From the NCBI GenBank assembly GCA_038749595.1, contig JBCDHW010000001.1, positions 372,001 through 436,000 of the forward strand: a stretch of DNA of 64,000 nucleotides. Reading direction: 5' to 3'. Position 1 is the first letter of the stretch. Each line of letters opens with the position of its first letter. The position numbers and the translations under genes were made by a program. Below, one piece after another: positions 1-8,121 of the stretch. The notes beneath the pieces were generated by a model that saw nothing but the letters and a program-made list of their open reading frames with translations, made no database searches and was not told the DNA's origin. Origin of the DNA: Parvularcula sp038749595 (GTDB lineage: Bacteria; Pseudomonadota; Alphaproteobacteria; Caulobacterales; Parvularculaceae).

Positions 1-570
1 CGCCCCGAAACGCTGGCTTACCTCTCCGAACGCCGTTCGATGACCGCAGCGCAAATGTCCGGGCCAGGGCCAACGGCGGACGAAACGGCGGCACTGCTCA
101 GCATGGCGGCGCGGGTCCCTGACCATCGCAGGGTGCATCCGTTCCGTTTCCTGACGTTTACAGGCGACAGCCGGCAAGCCTTTGGCGACATCCTCAGCGC
201 CGCGTACCGAGAACGGAACCCTGACGCGACAGAAGACACGCTCGCGCTGGAGGCGGGACGGTTTCTCCGTGCACCGCTCGTTGTAGCGGTCATCAGCGCG
301 GTGCAGCCCGAGCATAAGACGCCCGAATGGGAACAAGTCCTGACCGTTGGGGCTGTTTGCCAAAACCTCGTGATCGCTGCAGGCGCTGCCGGGTATGCGG
401 CGCAGTGGCTGACGGAATGGTACACCTACGACGACCACGTCACCGCAGCGATGGGCCTCACGGAGCACGAGCGGGTTGCGGGGTTTGTCTATATCGGCAC
501 TCCGGCGGGCGAGAGCAAAGAACGCGCGCGGATCCCCGCCGCCGAGCTCACCCAAGCGTGGACAGCCTAG
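1..570 (+). CDS. Nitroreductase family protein (5' end missing)
   Basis: The reading frame is open from the first base, so the start lies upstream of the window. An internal ATG at 40 is a poor start because the codons before it already read like the family N-terminus (LAYLSERRS). The protein resembles small YdjA-type FMN nitroreductases: an N-terminal RRS-type flavin-binding segment, a VPDHRRVHPFRF stretch, and a C-terminal GFVYIGTP segment. Such enzymes use NAD(P)H to reduce nitro compounds or quinones in the cytoplasm; the substrate cannot be told. The 3' end overlaps the end of the convergent pgsA gene by 4 bases. Family is fairly secure, specific function unknown. Confidence 0.85.
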   Translation, partial: RPETLAYLSERRSMTAAQMSGPGPTADETAALLSMAARVPDHRRVHPFRFLTFTGDSRQAFGDILSAAYRERNPDATEDTLALEAGRFLRAPLVVAVISAVQPEHKTPEWEQVLTVGAVCQNLVIAAGAAGYAAQWLTEWYTYDDHVTAAMGLTEHERVAGFVYIGTPAGESKERARIPAAELTQAWTA

Positions 571-1106
571 CTGTCTGCGGTCTCGTCGACACCGACATTC
601 AGCATACTGAACGCCATCGTCGTGTATTGCCAGCCCGTGTAAAGGGTTAGCGCCGCCGCGGCCCAGAACAGGCCGTACGCCACCGGACTTGCGCCAAAGG
701 TCAGAAGAAACAGCGCCAAAAGCTGGACCGTGGTTTTCGCTTTTGCGAATGACGTCACCGGCAATTCGCCGCCATTGCTGACCAAGCCTTCGCGGAGGCC
801 CGCGACCCAGATCTCCCGCACCGCGATGGCGATCACCGCCGCCAACATGATGCCCGACAGGGTTCCCAGCGCGACGAGCACGAAAAGAGCGGTGATCGTC
901 AGCATCTTGTCAGCGATCGGATCGAGCACGCGCCCGAGAGCCGTCTCCTCCTTGCGGCGCCGGGCGATATAGCCGTCAAGGAGATCGGTCGCGGCAGCAA
1001 TTGCAAATACAGCCGCCGCGACTGTCCGTTCACCCCCTAACGCCATGACAGCATAAGGGAAGATCATCACGGCCCGAAGCAGCGTCAGCCGGTTGGCGAG
1101 GGTCAC
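567..1106 (-). CDS. pgsA: CDP-diacylglycerol--glycerol-3-phosphate 3-phosphatidyltransferase
   Basis: This integral membrane enzyme makes phosphatidylglycerophosphate, the committed step to phosphatidylglycerol and cardiolipin. The 179-residue protein carries the full CDP-alcohol phosphatidyltransferase signature DGX2ARX8GX3DX3D (from DGYIAR to DPIAD, about residues 44-66) and several hydrophobic segments, and its length is normal for PgsA. The GTG start overlaps the TAG stop of accC by one base (TAGTG on the minus strand), so translation is probably coupled to accC. It is the last gene of aroQ-accB-accC-pgsA. PgsA is more often found near uvrC or moaD/moaE in this group, so the link to accC is a mild oddity. 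Confidence 0.93.
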   Translation of the reverse strand: MTLANRLTLLRAVMIFPYAVMALGGERTVAAAVFAIAAATDLLDGYIARRRKEETALGRVLDPIADKMLTITALFVLVALGTLSGIMLAAVIAIAVREIWVAGLREGLVSNGGELPVTSFAKAKTTVQLLALFLLTFGASPVAYGLFWAAAALTLYTGWQYTTMAFSMLNVGVDETADS

Positions 1107-2458
1107 TAGCCCACGTCCTCACGGTCAGCGAGCCAATCACCAAGCCAGTGGATGTGGTAGTCGCCCTTCCGGAAGTCCTCCTCGTCGAGAAGTTCTTCAA
1201 ACAGAGGAATTGTCGTCTTCACACCGGCGAGCACTGTCTCTTCCAGTGCGCGGCGAAGGCGCTTCAAGACCAGGTCGCGGTCATCGCCAAAGACGATCAG
1301 CTTACCGACCATCGAGTCGTAGAAGGGCGGGATGTCATAGCCGTCATAGACCGCCGAATCCCACCGGACGCCAAGACCGCCTGGCGCGTGGAACTCTTGG
1401 ATCCGCCCTGGCGAGGGTACGAACGTATGCGGATCTTCGGCGTTGATCCGGCACTCAATCGCGTGGCCTTCGAAGGTCACATCCTCTTGCGTGAACGAGA
1501 GAGGGTTGCCTGCCGCGATCGAGATTTGCTCGCGAACAAGGTCGATGCCTGTCACTTGCTCCGTCACCGGATGTTCAACCTGGAGGCGGGTGTTCATCTC
1601 GATAAAGAAGAACTCGCCGTTCTCCCACAGATACTCCACCGTGCCGACGCCGAGATAGCCGAGCCCTTGGATCGCTTTGCGCGTCGTCTCACCAATCTTC
1701 GCTCGCTCTTCCGCTGACAGGACCGGAGAGGGCGCTTCTTCCAGGACCTTTTGGTTCCTGCGCTGGAGCGAGCAGTCGCGCTCGCCAAGGTGCACAACAT
1801 TGCCGTGGCTGTCCGCCGCGATTTGGATCTCAATGTGCCGCGGCTTTTTCAGGTAACGCTCAATATAAACCGAGCCGTCGCCAAAGGCGGCCAGCGCCTC
1901 CTGCTGGGCGGCGTTCAGCTGCTCTTCCAGTTCGCTCTCGTCCTCGACCAGCTTCATCCCGCGACCACCGCCGCCAGCTGCCGCCTTAATGAGTGCAGGA
2001 TAGCCGATGTCCTTCGCGGCCTTGCGCGCCTCTTCAGCGTTGCGCAGCGCGCCGTCCGAACCGGGGACGAGCGGGATGCCGAGAGCCCCCACCGCTTGCT
2101 TGGCTGAAATCTTGTCGCCCATCGTCCGGATATGCTCCGCTGACGGACCAATAAACGTGATGTTGTGCGCCTTCACGATCTCCGCGAACCGGGCATTCTC
2201 CGACAGGAAGCCGTAGCCAGGGTGGATCGCATCAGCGCCGGTGATCTCAGCCGCTGAGAGGATCGCCGCGATGTTGAGATAGCTATCCTTCGCTTGGGCG
2301 GGGCCAATGCACACGCTCTCATCAGCAAGGCGGACATGCATCGCTTTGGAATCGGCTGTGGAGTGCACAGCGACCGTGGGAATGCCAAGCTCTCGGCAGG
2401 CACGGTGCACCCGCATCGCGATTTCACCGCGATTGGCAATCAGAACCTTCTTGAACAT
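1106..2458 (-). CDS. accC: Acetyl-CoA carboxylase, biotin carboxylase subunit
   Basis: AccC uses ATP and bicarbonate to carboxylate the biotin carried by AccB, the first step of fatty-acid synthesis, in the cytoplasm. The 450-residue protein has the normal length and domains: an N-terminal pre-ATP-grasp domain (FKKVLIANRGEIAMR), the PGYGFLSEN segment, the glycine-rich ATP loop GGGGRGMK, the CSLQRRNQKVLEEAPSP segment, the catalytic EMNTRLQVEHPVTE region and a C-terminal lid. It begins 3 bases after the accB stop, so the two are co-translated, as in most proteobacteria. The accA and accD genes are not in the window. Confidence 0.97.
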   Translation of the reverse strand: MFKKVLIANRGEIAMRVHRACRELGIPTVAVHSTADSKAMHVRLADESVCIGPAQAKDSYLNIAAILSAAEITGADAIHPGYGFLSENARFAEIVKAHNITFIGPSAEHIRTMGDKISAKQAVGALGIPLVPGSDGALRNAEEARKAAKDIGYPALIKAAAGGGGRGMKLVEDESELEEQLNAAQQEALAAFGDGSVYIERYLKKPRHIEIQIAADSHGNVVHLGERDCSLQRRNQKVLEEAPSPVLSAEERAKIGETTRKAIQGLGYLGVGTVEYLWENGEFFFIEMNTRLQVEHPVTEQVTGIDLVREQISIAAGNPLSFTQEDVTFEGHAIECRINAEDPHTFVPSPGRIQEFHAPGGLGVRWDSAVYDGYDIPPFYDSMVGKLIVFGDDRDLVLKRLRRALEETVLAGVKTTIPLFEELLDEEDFRKGDYHIHWLGDWLADREDVG

Positions 2459-2461
2459 CGC

Positions 2462-2935
2462 TTACGCCCCGAGGATCACGAGGGGTTCATCGAACTCCAC
2501 CGGCTCGGCATTGCGGGCCAGGATGTCGACCACTTTGCCGGCCCGAGGCGCCTTGATGGCGTTCATCGTCTTCATCGCTTCGACGATCATCAGCGTATCG
2601 CCCGCGGCGACCGTCTGGCCAACCTTAACAAAGGGATCGGCGTCGGGGGAGGGCGCCAGATAAGCCGTGCCAACCATCGGCGATTTCACCGCATCGCCGG
2701 CCGGTAGAGCCGCCGGTGCCTCGGCCGGCGCGGCTGCAGGCGCTGCGCCAAGGGCAGGCGCCGCCGTCGCCGCGAGAACGGGGGCAGCTTCCACCGCTGC
2801 CGCAACAACAGCTTGCCGGGTCACACGAAGCTTCAGACCACCGCGCTCAAGCTCTACTTCCGTCAGCCCGGTTTCGACCAACACGTTCGCGAGTTCACGG
2901 ACAATGGCGAGATCTTCTTCCACGCTTTTCGACAT
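2462..2935 (-). CDS. accB: Acetyl-CoA carboxylase biotin carboxyl carrier protein
   Basis: AccB carries biotin between the carboxylase and carboxyltransferase subunits of acetyl-CoA carboxylase. The 157-residue protein has an N-terminal coiled segment, a flexible Ala/Pro-rich linker at about residues 48-82, and a C-terminal biotinyl domain containing the EAMKTMNAI motif whose lysine is biotinylated. The thumb segment expected in AccB (SPDADPFVKVGQ) is present, which separates it from other biotinyl proteins. The start is followed at once by the expected acidic helix. It lies between aroQ and accC in the same direction; the aroQ-accB-accC order is typical of alphaproteobacteria. Confidence 0.96.
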   Translation of the reverse strand: MSKSVEEDLAIVRELANVLVETGLTEVELERGGLKLRVTRQAVVAAAVEAAPVLAATAAPALGAAPAAAPAEAPAALPAGDAVKSPMVGTAYLAPSPDADPFVKVGQTVAAGDTLMIVEAMKTMNAIKAPRAGKVVDILARNAEPVEFDEPLVILGA

Positions 2936-2973
2936 GGGCAGCCCTTCCTTCGTACCTATCGGTTGGACGCAAC

Positions 2974-3435
2974 TTAAGTAGCCGGGGCATCAAGGAGTGC
3001 GGCGGCAGCGTCAAGAGCTAGCAGGTAGCTGAGCGCACCAAATCCCGCGATCACGCCCTTGCAGGCCGGAGCAATGACCGAATGATGCCGGAACGGCTCC
3101 CGCGCAGCCGGATGAGAGAGGTGCACTTCGATGGCCGGGCAAGGAAGCGCCTTCAGCGCATCCAACAACGCAACCGACGTATGCGTGTAGCCCGCAGCAT
3201 TAATGATCACGGCCGAGCAGTCCCGCGACGCCTGAACGAGGTCGACGAGGCCGCCCTCGCTGTTTGATTGCTCGAACCGCAAAGCGATTGCCCTTGAGCG
3301 GATATGCGCCCGGCACTTCGCTTCGATGTCGCCTAGCGTTTCCGAGCCATAGATCTCAGGCTCCCGCGTGCCCAAAAGGTTGAGGTTCGGACCGTTGAGG
3401 ATAGCGATTGTCGATTGTGCGCTTGCCGTGCCCAT
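2974..3435 (-). CDS. aroQ: 3-dehydroquinate dehydratase, type II
   Basis: AroQ dehydrates 3-dehydroquinate to 3-dehydroshikimate, the third step of the shikimate route to aromatic amino acids. The 153-residue protein has the type II landmarks: ILNGPNLNLLGTREPEIYG near the N-terminus with the catalytic Tyr and the lid Arg, QSNSEGGLVD, the INAAGYTHTSVAL segment and the catalytic His region EVHLSHPAAREPFR. It heads the leftward aroQ-accB-accC-pgsA cluster. Its ATG is only 22 bases from the ATG of the divergent thiS gene, so the two promoters must overlap or lie inside the opposing gene. Confidence 0.95.
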   Translation of the reverse strand: MGTASAQSTIAILNGPNLNLLGTREPEIYGSETLGDIEAKCRAHIRSRAIALRFEQSNSEGGLVDLVQASRDCSAVIINAAGYTHTSVALLDALKALPCPAIEVHLSHPAAREPFRHHSVIAPACKGVIAGFGALSYLLALDAAAALLDAPAT

Positions 3436-3457
3436 GGAGGCCTTCTAGCTGAAACCA

Positions 3458-3706
3458 ATGAACGATGCGTCGCGTAAAACGAATCCACCCGCCGCGCCAA
3501 ACGAATTGACGATCACCGTCAATGGCGAGGCAACCGCTCTTCCGCGCGCCGTCTCGATCCGCGGGGTCTTGGAGCATCTCGGTCTTGCCGAAGGGAAGGT
3601 CGCGGTGGAACGGAACCGCGAGATCGTCCCTCGGTCACAGTTCGATGAAATGTTCGTCGAAAATGGCGACGCCCTTGAAATTGTGCGTTTTGTTGGCGGC
3701 GGGTAA
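3458..3706 (+). CDS. thiS: Sulfur carrier protein ThiS
   Basis: ThiS is a ubiquitin-like carrier that is thiocarboxylated at its C-terminus and gives sulfur to ThiG for the thiamine thiazole. The 82-residue product ends VRFVGGG; the C-terminal Gly-Gly is essential in this family. The conserved fold begins at LTITVNGEA (residue 17), so there is an N-terminal extension of about 15 residues compared with most ThiS proteins, or the true start is later. The GGAGG at 3436-3440 lies 17 bases before the ATG, too far to be an ideal ribosome site. The stop is 2 bases before thiG. No thiamine riboswitch fits in the short gap to aroQ. Confidence 0.9.
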   Translation: MNDASRKTNPPAAPNELTITVNGEATALPRAVSIRGVLEHLGLAEGKVAVERNREIVPRSQFDEMFVENGDALEIVRFVGGG

Positions 3707-3708
3707 GC

Positions 3709-4542
3709 ATGGCTGATGGTCTCATCAACGCGCAGGCTGACGATGATCCCTTTATCGTTGCTGGGCGGACATTCACCTCACGGCTGATCGTGGGGACAGG
3801 CAAGTACCGCGATTATGCCGAGAACGCCGCGGCCGCTGAGGCTGCAGGCGCGGAGATTGTCACGGTCGCCGTCCGGCGGGTGAACCTCAGCAATCCCAAC
3901 GAGCCGATGCTCGTCGACTACCTAAAGCCCCATCGGTTCACCTTCCTCCCCAACACGTCAGGTTGCTTCACAGGAGAGGACGCCGTGCGCACCCTGCGGT
4001 TGGCGCGCGAAGCGGGCGGCTGGTCCCTTGTGAAACTCGAAGTCTTGTCCGATCCCGAAACCCTGTACCCTGATATGGTCGAGACCCTTCGCGCGCTGGA
4101 GATGCTTGTCGCCGATGGGTTCGAGGTCATGGTCTATTGCTCCGACGATCCCGTCATGGCCCGTCGGTTGGAGAGAGCGGGCGCCGCCGCGATTATGCCG
4201 CTCGGCGCTCCCATCGGCTCCGGCCTCGGCGTGCAAAATCCGCTCAACATCAGGCTAATCGCAGAGCAGGCGCGTGTTCCGGTGCTCGTCGATGCCGGTG
4301 TCGGGACCGCCTCCGATGCCGCCCTCGCCATGGAGCTCGGCTGCGACGGCGTTCTCTGCAACACCGCGATCGCCGAGGCTGCCAACCCGTTGATGATGGC
4401 GCGCGCCATGAAACACGCCGTCCAAGCCGGCCGCGACGCCTTCCGCGCCGGCCGCATGCCCCAACGCACCTACGGCACCGCCAGCTCCCCCCGCGAAGGC
4501 GTCATACGACCGGACGGGAACATGCCGAACTCAAACAATTAG
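3709..4542 (+). CDS. thiG: Thiazole synthase ThiG
   Basis: ThiG condenses 1-deoxy-D-xylulose 5-phosphate, dehydroglycine and the sulfur of ThiS thiocarboxylate into the thiazole phosphate of thiamine. The 277-residue protein is a TIM barrel with the family landmarks: FTSRLIVGTGKY near the N-terminus, LPNTSGCFT, the active-site lysine in SLVKLEVL, MPLGAPIGSGLG and VDAGVGTASDAA. It follows thiS by 2 bases, the standard thiS-thiG pair. ThiO, ThiH, ThiE, ThiD and ThiC are not in the window. The tail of about 20 residues after the barrel (YGTASSPREG onward) is typical of proteobacterial ThiG. Confidence 0.96.
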   Translation: MADGLINAQADDDPFIVAGRTFTSRLIVGTGKYRDYAENAAAAEAAGAEIVTVAVRRVNLSNPNEPMLVDYLKPHRFTFLPNTSGCFTGEDAVRTLRLAREAGGWSLVKLEVLSDPETLYPDMVETLRALEMLVADGFEVMVYCSDDPVMARRLERAGAAAIMPLGAPIGSGLGVQNPLNIRLIAEQARVPVLVDAGVGTASDAALAMELGCDGVLCNTAIAEAANPLMMARAMKHAVQAGRDAFRAGRMPQRTYGTASSPREGVIRPDGNMPNSNN

Positions 4543-4808
4543 CGGGGCGCTTATATCAGATAGCAGAATATGCTATTTAGACGGTGTCTTGGTGTTGTAT
4601 TTATGCACCGGTACAAAGAAACGAATGGTTAATATTGTCTCAACAGCGGGAGGAGAACCTTTCCTTGTTGACATTTTCATGCCCGAGCGACGAACATTTC
4701 GCGTGGGCGTGCTGTGGGCATCAACGGCGCGCGGTGGGCGATAAAATTCGACAATGTCGCCTGCACATCGTCAATTGTGCCAAAAAGGCACTGGGGTAGG
4801 ATAGAAAC
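4543..4808. other. Intergenic region upstream of the first TonB-dependent receptor gene
   Basis: This 266-base gap separates thiG from the receptor gene. It is less GC-rich than its surroundings. I see no convincing terminator after thiG, no B12-box or other recognisable riboswitch element, and no Fur-like palindrome. The last bases (GGGGTAGGATAG) provide a plausible ribosome site for the gene at 4809. Confidence 0.5.
4668..4697 (+). promoter_or_regulatory. Candidate sigma-70-type promoter of the receptor gene
   Basis: A perfect TTGACA at 4668-4673 is followed, after a spacer of about 18 bases, by GAACAT at 4692-4697, a weak -10 match (three of six). It lies about 110 bases before the receptor start. 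The -35 is good, the -10 is poor, so this is only a candidate. Confidence 0.3.
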
Positions 4809-7800
4809 ATGGCTCTCGAAAACGAACTCGCTTTGCTGCGTGCTCAGCATCTCAAGCTCGTCCTCGCTGCGGGCGCTTCTGCCGTCGCAATGAGTGTCGG
4901 CATGGCGTACGCGCAGGATGATCCCGATGAACCAATCGAGATCATCGAAGAAGAGGCTGACGAAGATGACGGTGACCGCGTTGTGGTCACAGGTTCTCGC
5001 CTCCGCCGGAACGAGTTTGACTCGATTTCCCCTGTTCAGGTGATTTCCGGCGAAGTTGCGCGTGACCTTGGTTTGGTCGACGCCGCTGATATTCTCGCGC
5101 AAACGACTGTGGTCCAGGGTCAGCAAACGACAACCGGTCTCTCTACGTCCGCGGGCCTTCTCTCGGCAAACGGCCCAGGCTCAGCGACGGCTTCGCTGCG
5201 CGGTCTTAACGCCGGTCGGACTTTGGTTCTGATCAACGGGCGCCGTCTAGCGCCAGCCGGCGTGCGGGGTGCACCGAGTGCGCCCGACCTCAACTTGATC
5301 CCCGGCACGCTGGTAGAGCGCGTTGACGTCCTCCTTGACGGCGCGTCTTCGGTTTACGGCTCCGACGCTGTCGCAGGTGTTGTGAACTACGTGCTTCGCT
5401 CGGACTTCGAGGGCCTTCAGCTGGACGCCTTCGTTACCGATCCTGAGCTCGATGGGAACGGCGGCCAACAGGAAGTCTATACCGCAACCTGGGGTGCATC
5501 GAACGACGATGGCTTCATCGGATTTGCGGTCGAGCACAGCCGGACCGATGGTTTCACCGAACGCGAGTTTGGTAGCTTCTACGAGCCATATGCTGGCAAC
5601 TGCCAATCAAGCTATACCCAAGGTGCCAGCGGTACCATTTACGACAGTTGTTCGGGCGCTTTTGGTGCCGGGTCCGCGAGTACAGCGGCGTTCGGTTTCC
5701 TCGGAAACGAGCCTGGTCGCCAAGAACCAGGCCTTCCCGCTGGCTTCTTCCGCATCCCTGTGACTGCTGACCTTCTGCTGCCTGACAGTGTCAACGGTGC
5801 GGCACTCTTGAACTGGCCAGAACAGCTCAACGCGGTTCTTCAGCCAAACTTCACGCGGACGACGTTCTTCACCACAGGTGAATACGACACAGGTCGTCTC
5901 GGCGGTCTGACGACCTACTTCGAAGCGTCGTACTCAAGCCGAAACACCGACACAAACTCGTCAGGTCAGGGCGCCATTGAACTTCCCGGCGACTACGCGG
6001 TCAATAACTTCGGCGGTCTTCCGGGCACGCTCTTCTATGAGAGCCGGTTCTTGAATGAGACCGAAGTGGCGCAGGCGCGCCTCGTCGGTGGGATCCGCGG
6101 CGACCTCGAATTCGTGAACGGTAAAGGTCCGCTCGATAATTGGACCTACGACGCTTACGCTTCGTACTCACGGTCGAACGGTACCGACTTTGTGCGCGGC
6201 GTTCCGTTCTTCCCGCGCCTCGAGCAAACCTTGTCAAACACGCGCCTTGACCCTGATACAGGCGAATTCGTTTGCGATCCGCGCGGAATTGTTGGCGAGG
6301 GTCAGCAAATCGTCTGTCGTCCGCTGGACTTCTTCGACCCCGCGTTCTTGTTCTCGGGTCGTTTCCCGGATCAGGCAGACAACGACTACCTGTTCCCTGC
6401 GCGGGTGACGAACACGATTGTTCAACAGACCGTTTATACCGGCGCTATTACGGGTGACTTGTTCGAGTTCCCAGCGGGTGGAACGGCGGGGATGGTGCTC
6501 GGTGTTGAGTACCGGAAGGACGAGATCCGCACGGACACAGACGCTGGTGCTTCCGGCGGAGACTTCCTCGGCTTCTTCTCCGACCCGGGCTCCAATGGCG
6601 AGCGCGACTTCAAAGAAGCGTTCATCGAGATCGAGGCCCCGATCCTCCGCGATCAGCGTTTTGCTGAGGAGCTGACGATCAACGCCGCTGCGCGCTACAC
6701 CGAGGAGAGCGAGTTCGGAAGCGAGTGGACCTATCGGATCCAGGGCCAATACGCTCCAGTCGATTGGATCAAGGCGCGCGTCTCTTACGGCACGTCGTTC
6801 CGCGCACCGAATTTGGGCGAGCAATTCGGCGGCCGGGTCGTCGGATTTGGCAACCCGAACGATCCTTGCCGCGTGCCGGGCGTCGCGGTTCCGTTTGTCG
6901 ATGACGACAACGATCCATCCACGCCTGACGTCCGCCTCTACGATGCGAGTCTTGATCCGCGTGAACCTGACGTGATCAACAACTGTATCAATGGCGGTGG
7001 CCCGTTCGGCCTTGAAGGCACAGATCCGTTCGAACTGGGTGTTCGCGGTTTGGGCACGCAAAACCCTGTGTTCCTTGGTGCACCGACCCAGGTTGCGTCT
7101 GGATCGAACCCAGAGCTCGAAGCAGAAACGTCTGAGGCGATTTCAGCTGGCTTCGTGTTTGACCAAACTTGGAACGACGCGTTCGATCTTCGGATCTCGG
7201 GCACATACTTCCGGATCGAGGTCTTCGATGAGGTGAACCAGTTGTCGGCGGCGACCATCGTTAACCGGTGCTACCAGTCACCTGGCCTCACCGACCAAAC
7301 TTGCGAGTTCATAACACGTGATCCTCGCGTTGCTGGTGTCCCCGAGTCGGGAGAGATCAGCTTCGTTGAAGCGCTCAACCAGAACCTCGGTACGCAGATC
7401 GTCGAAGGCGTCGACTACAACGCCGAGTTTGGCTTCGACTTCGAATTGCCAAGCCTCGACAGCCCGATCGACTACAACCTGATCCTCCGCGCGACGCAGT
7501 CGCTGGAACAAACGGTTGAAGAGTTCCGGGTCGACGAAATCTTCGTCAACGACCAGCTCAACGAGTTTGGTAACCCTGAGTGGCGCGTGAACATCACCAA
7601 CACGCTGCAGTTCAAGGACTTCTCGTTCCTGTGGCAGTCGCGCTACATCAGCGACATGATCGAGGACAACGACGATCCCGAGGATCAGACCACGTCGTTC
7701 TTCAACCCCTGTGTTCAGGCGGATGACGGTCCATGTCTCTCGTTCGATAACCTCGATGAGTACTGGGTCCACGATACGTCTGTCGTCTGGCGTGGCGAGG

Positions 7801-7943
7801 ACCTCGTTCTCCGGGCTGGTATCAGTAACGTCCTGAATACCCAGCCGCCTCTGACCAACAATAACGGTCTCGGCAACATTGCAGGTATCGGCTACGACCT
7901 TGGCGGCCGCACCTACTTCTTGAACGTCTCCAAGTCGTTCTAA
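4809..7943 (+). CDS. TonB-dependent outer membrane receptor (large, Caulobacter-type)
   Basis: This 1044-residue protein is a TonB-dependent receptor that should import a ligand across the outer membrane using TonB/ExbBD energy. It has a charged N-terminus, a hydrophobic signal segment ending MAYAQ (about residue 36), an acidic linker rich in Glu/Asp, the DRVVVTGSRLRR segment that precedes the plug, a plug with RGLNAGRTLVLINGRR and DGASSVYGSDAVAGVVNYVL, and a long beta-barrel ending LNVSKSF with the C-terminal Phe needed for assembly. There is no N-terminal secretin/STN signalling domain, so sigma/anti-sigma transduction is unlikely. The substrate is unknown; receptors of this size in this group often take up oligosaccharides or peptides. 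It is followed by a strong terminator and then by the sulfotransferase-like gene. Confidence 0.93.
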   Translation: MALENELALLRAQHLKLVLAAGASAVAMSVGMAYAQDDPDEPIEIIEEEADEDDGDRVVVTGSRLRRNEFDSISPVQVISGEVARDLGLVDAADILAQTTVVQGQQTTTGLSTSAGLLSANGPGSATASLRGLNAGRTLVLINGRRLAPAGVRGAPSAPDLNLIPGTLVERVDVLLDGASSVYGSDAVAGVVNYVLRSDFEGLQLDAFVTDPELDGNGGQQEVYTATWGASNDDGFIGFAVEHSRTDGFTEREFGSFYEPYAGNCQSSYTQGASGTIYDSCSGAFGAGSASTAAFGFLGNEPGRQEPGLPAGFFRIPVTADLLLPDSVNGAALLNWPEQLNAVLQPNFTRTTFFTTGEYDTGRLGGLTTYFEASYSSRNTDTNSSGQGAIELPGDYAVNNFGGLPGTLFYESRFLNETEVAQARLVGGIRGDLEFVNGKGPLDNWTYDAYASYSRSNGTDFVRGVPFFPRLEQTLSNTRLDPDTGEFVCDPRGIVGEGQQIVCRPLDFFDPAFLFSGRFPDQADNDYLFPARVTNTIVQQTVYTGAITGDLFEFPAGGTAGMVLGVEYRKDEIRTDTDAGASGGDFLGFFSDPGSNGERDFKEAFIEIEAPILRDQRFAEELTINAAARYTEESEFGSEWTYRIQGQYAPVDWIKARVSYGTSFRAPNLGEQFGGRVVGFGNPNDPCRVPGVAVPFVDDDNDPSTPDVRLYDASLDPREPDVINNCINGGGPFGLEGTDPFELGVRGLGTQNPVFLGAPTQVASGSNPELEAETSEAISAGFVFDQTWNDAFDLRISGTYFRIEVFDEVNQLSAATIVNRCYQSPGLTDQTCEFITRDPRVAGVPESGEISFVEALNQNLGTQIVEGVDYNAEFGFDFELPSLDSPIDYNLILRATQSLEQTVEEFRVDEIFVNDQLNEFGNPEWRVNITNTLQFKDFSFLWQSRYISDMIEDNDDPEDQTTSFFNPCVQADDGPCLSFDNLDEYWVHDTSVVWRGEDLVLRAGISNVLNTQPPLTNNNGLGNIAGIGYDLGGRTYFLNVSKSF

Positions 7944-7972
7944 GCGTCTAGGGACGACAACCGAACAATCGA

Positions 7973-8004
7973 GGTCGTTGGGGCAACCCAACGGCCTTTT
8001 TTTT
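7973..8004 (+). terminator. Rho-independent terminator after the first receptor gene
   Basis: A 10-bp stem (GGTCGTTGGG with CCCAACGGCC, one G-T pair) closes a GCAA tetraloop and is followed by eight T residues. It lies 30 bases after the receptor stop. It would insulate the receptor from the TPR/sulfotransferase-like gene at 8122. Confidence 0.9.
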
Positions 8005-8121
8005 ACCTCGAAGGTCAGCAGACTGAAGAAGAGGGCTGTTTTTGAACACGCGTGAGATACGGACATCAACGCCGTTCGCCAGAGGGTGTTCCCTTTTCTG
8101 CGGATCACGTATGCCTAGGCG

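Noticed and set aside
3436..3457. Possible TPP riboswitch ahead of thiS
   Set aside because: Only 22 bases separate the aroQ and thiS starts, too short for a riboswitch, and no THI-box is visible in the overlapping part of aroQ.
4740..4808. Cobalamin riboswitch before the first receptor
   Set aside because: GGCACTGG resembles part of a B12 box, but the rest of the conserved core is absent.
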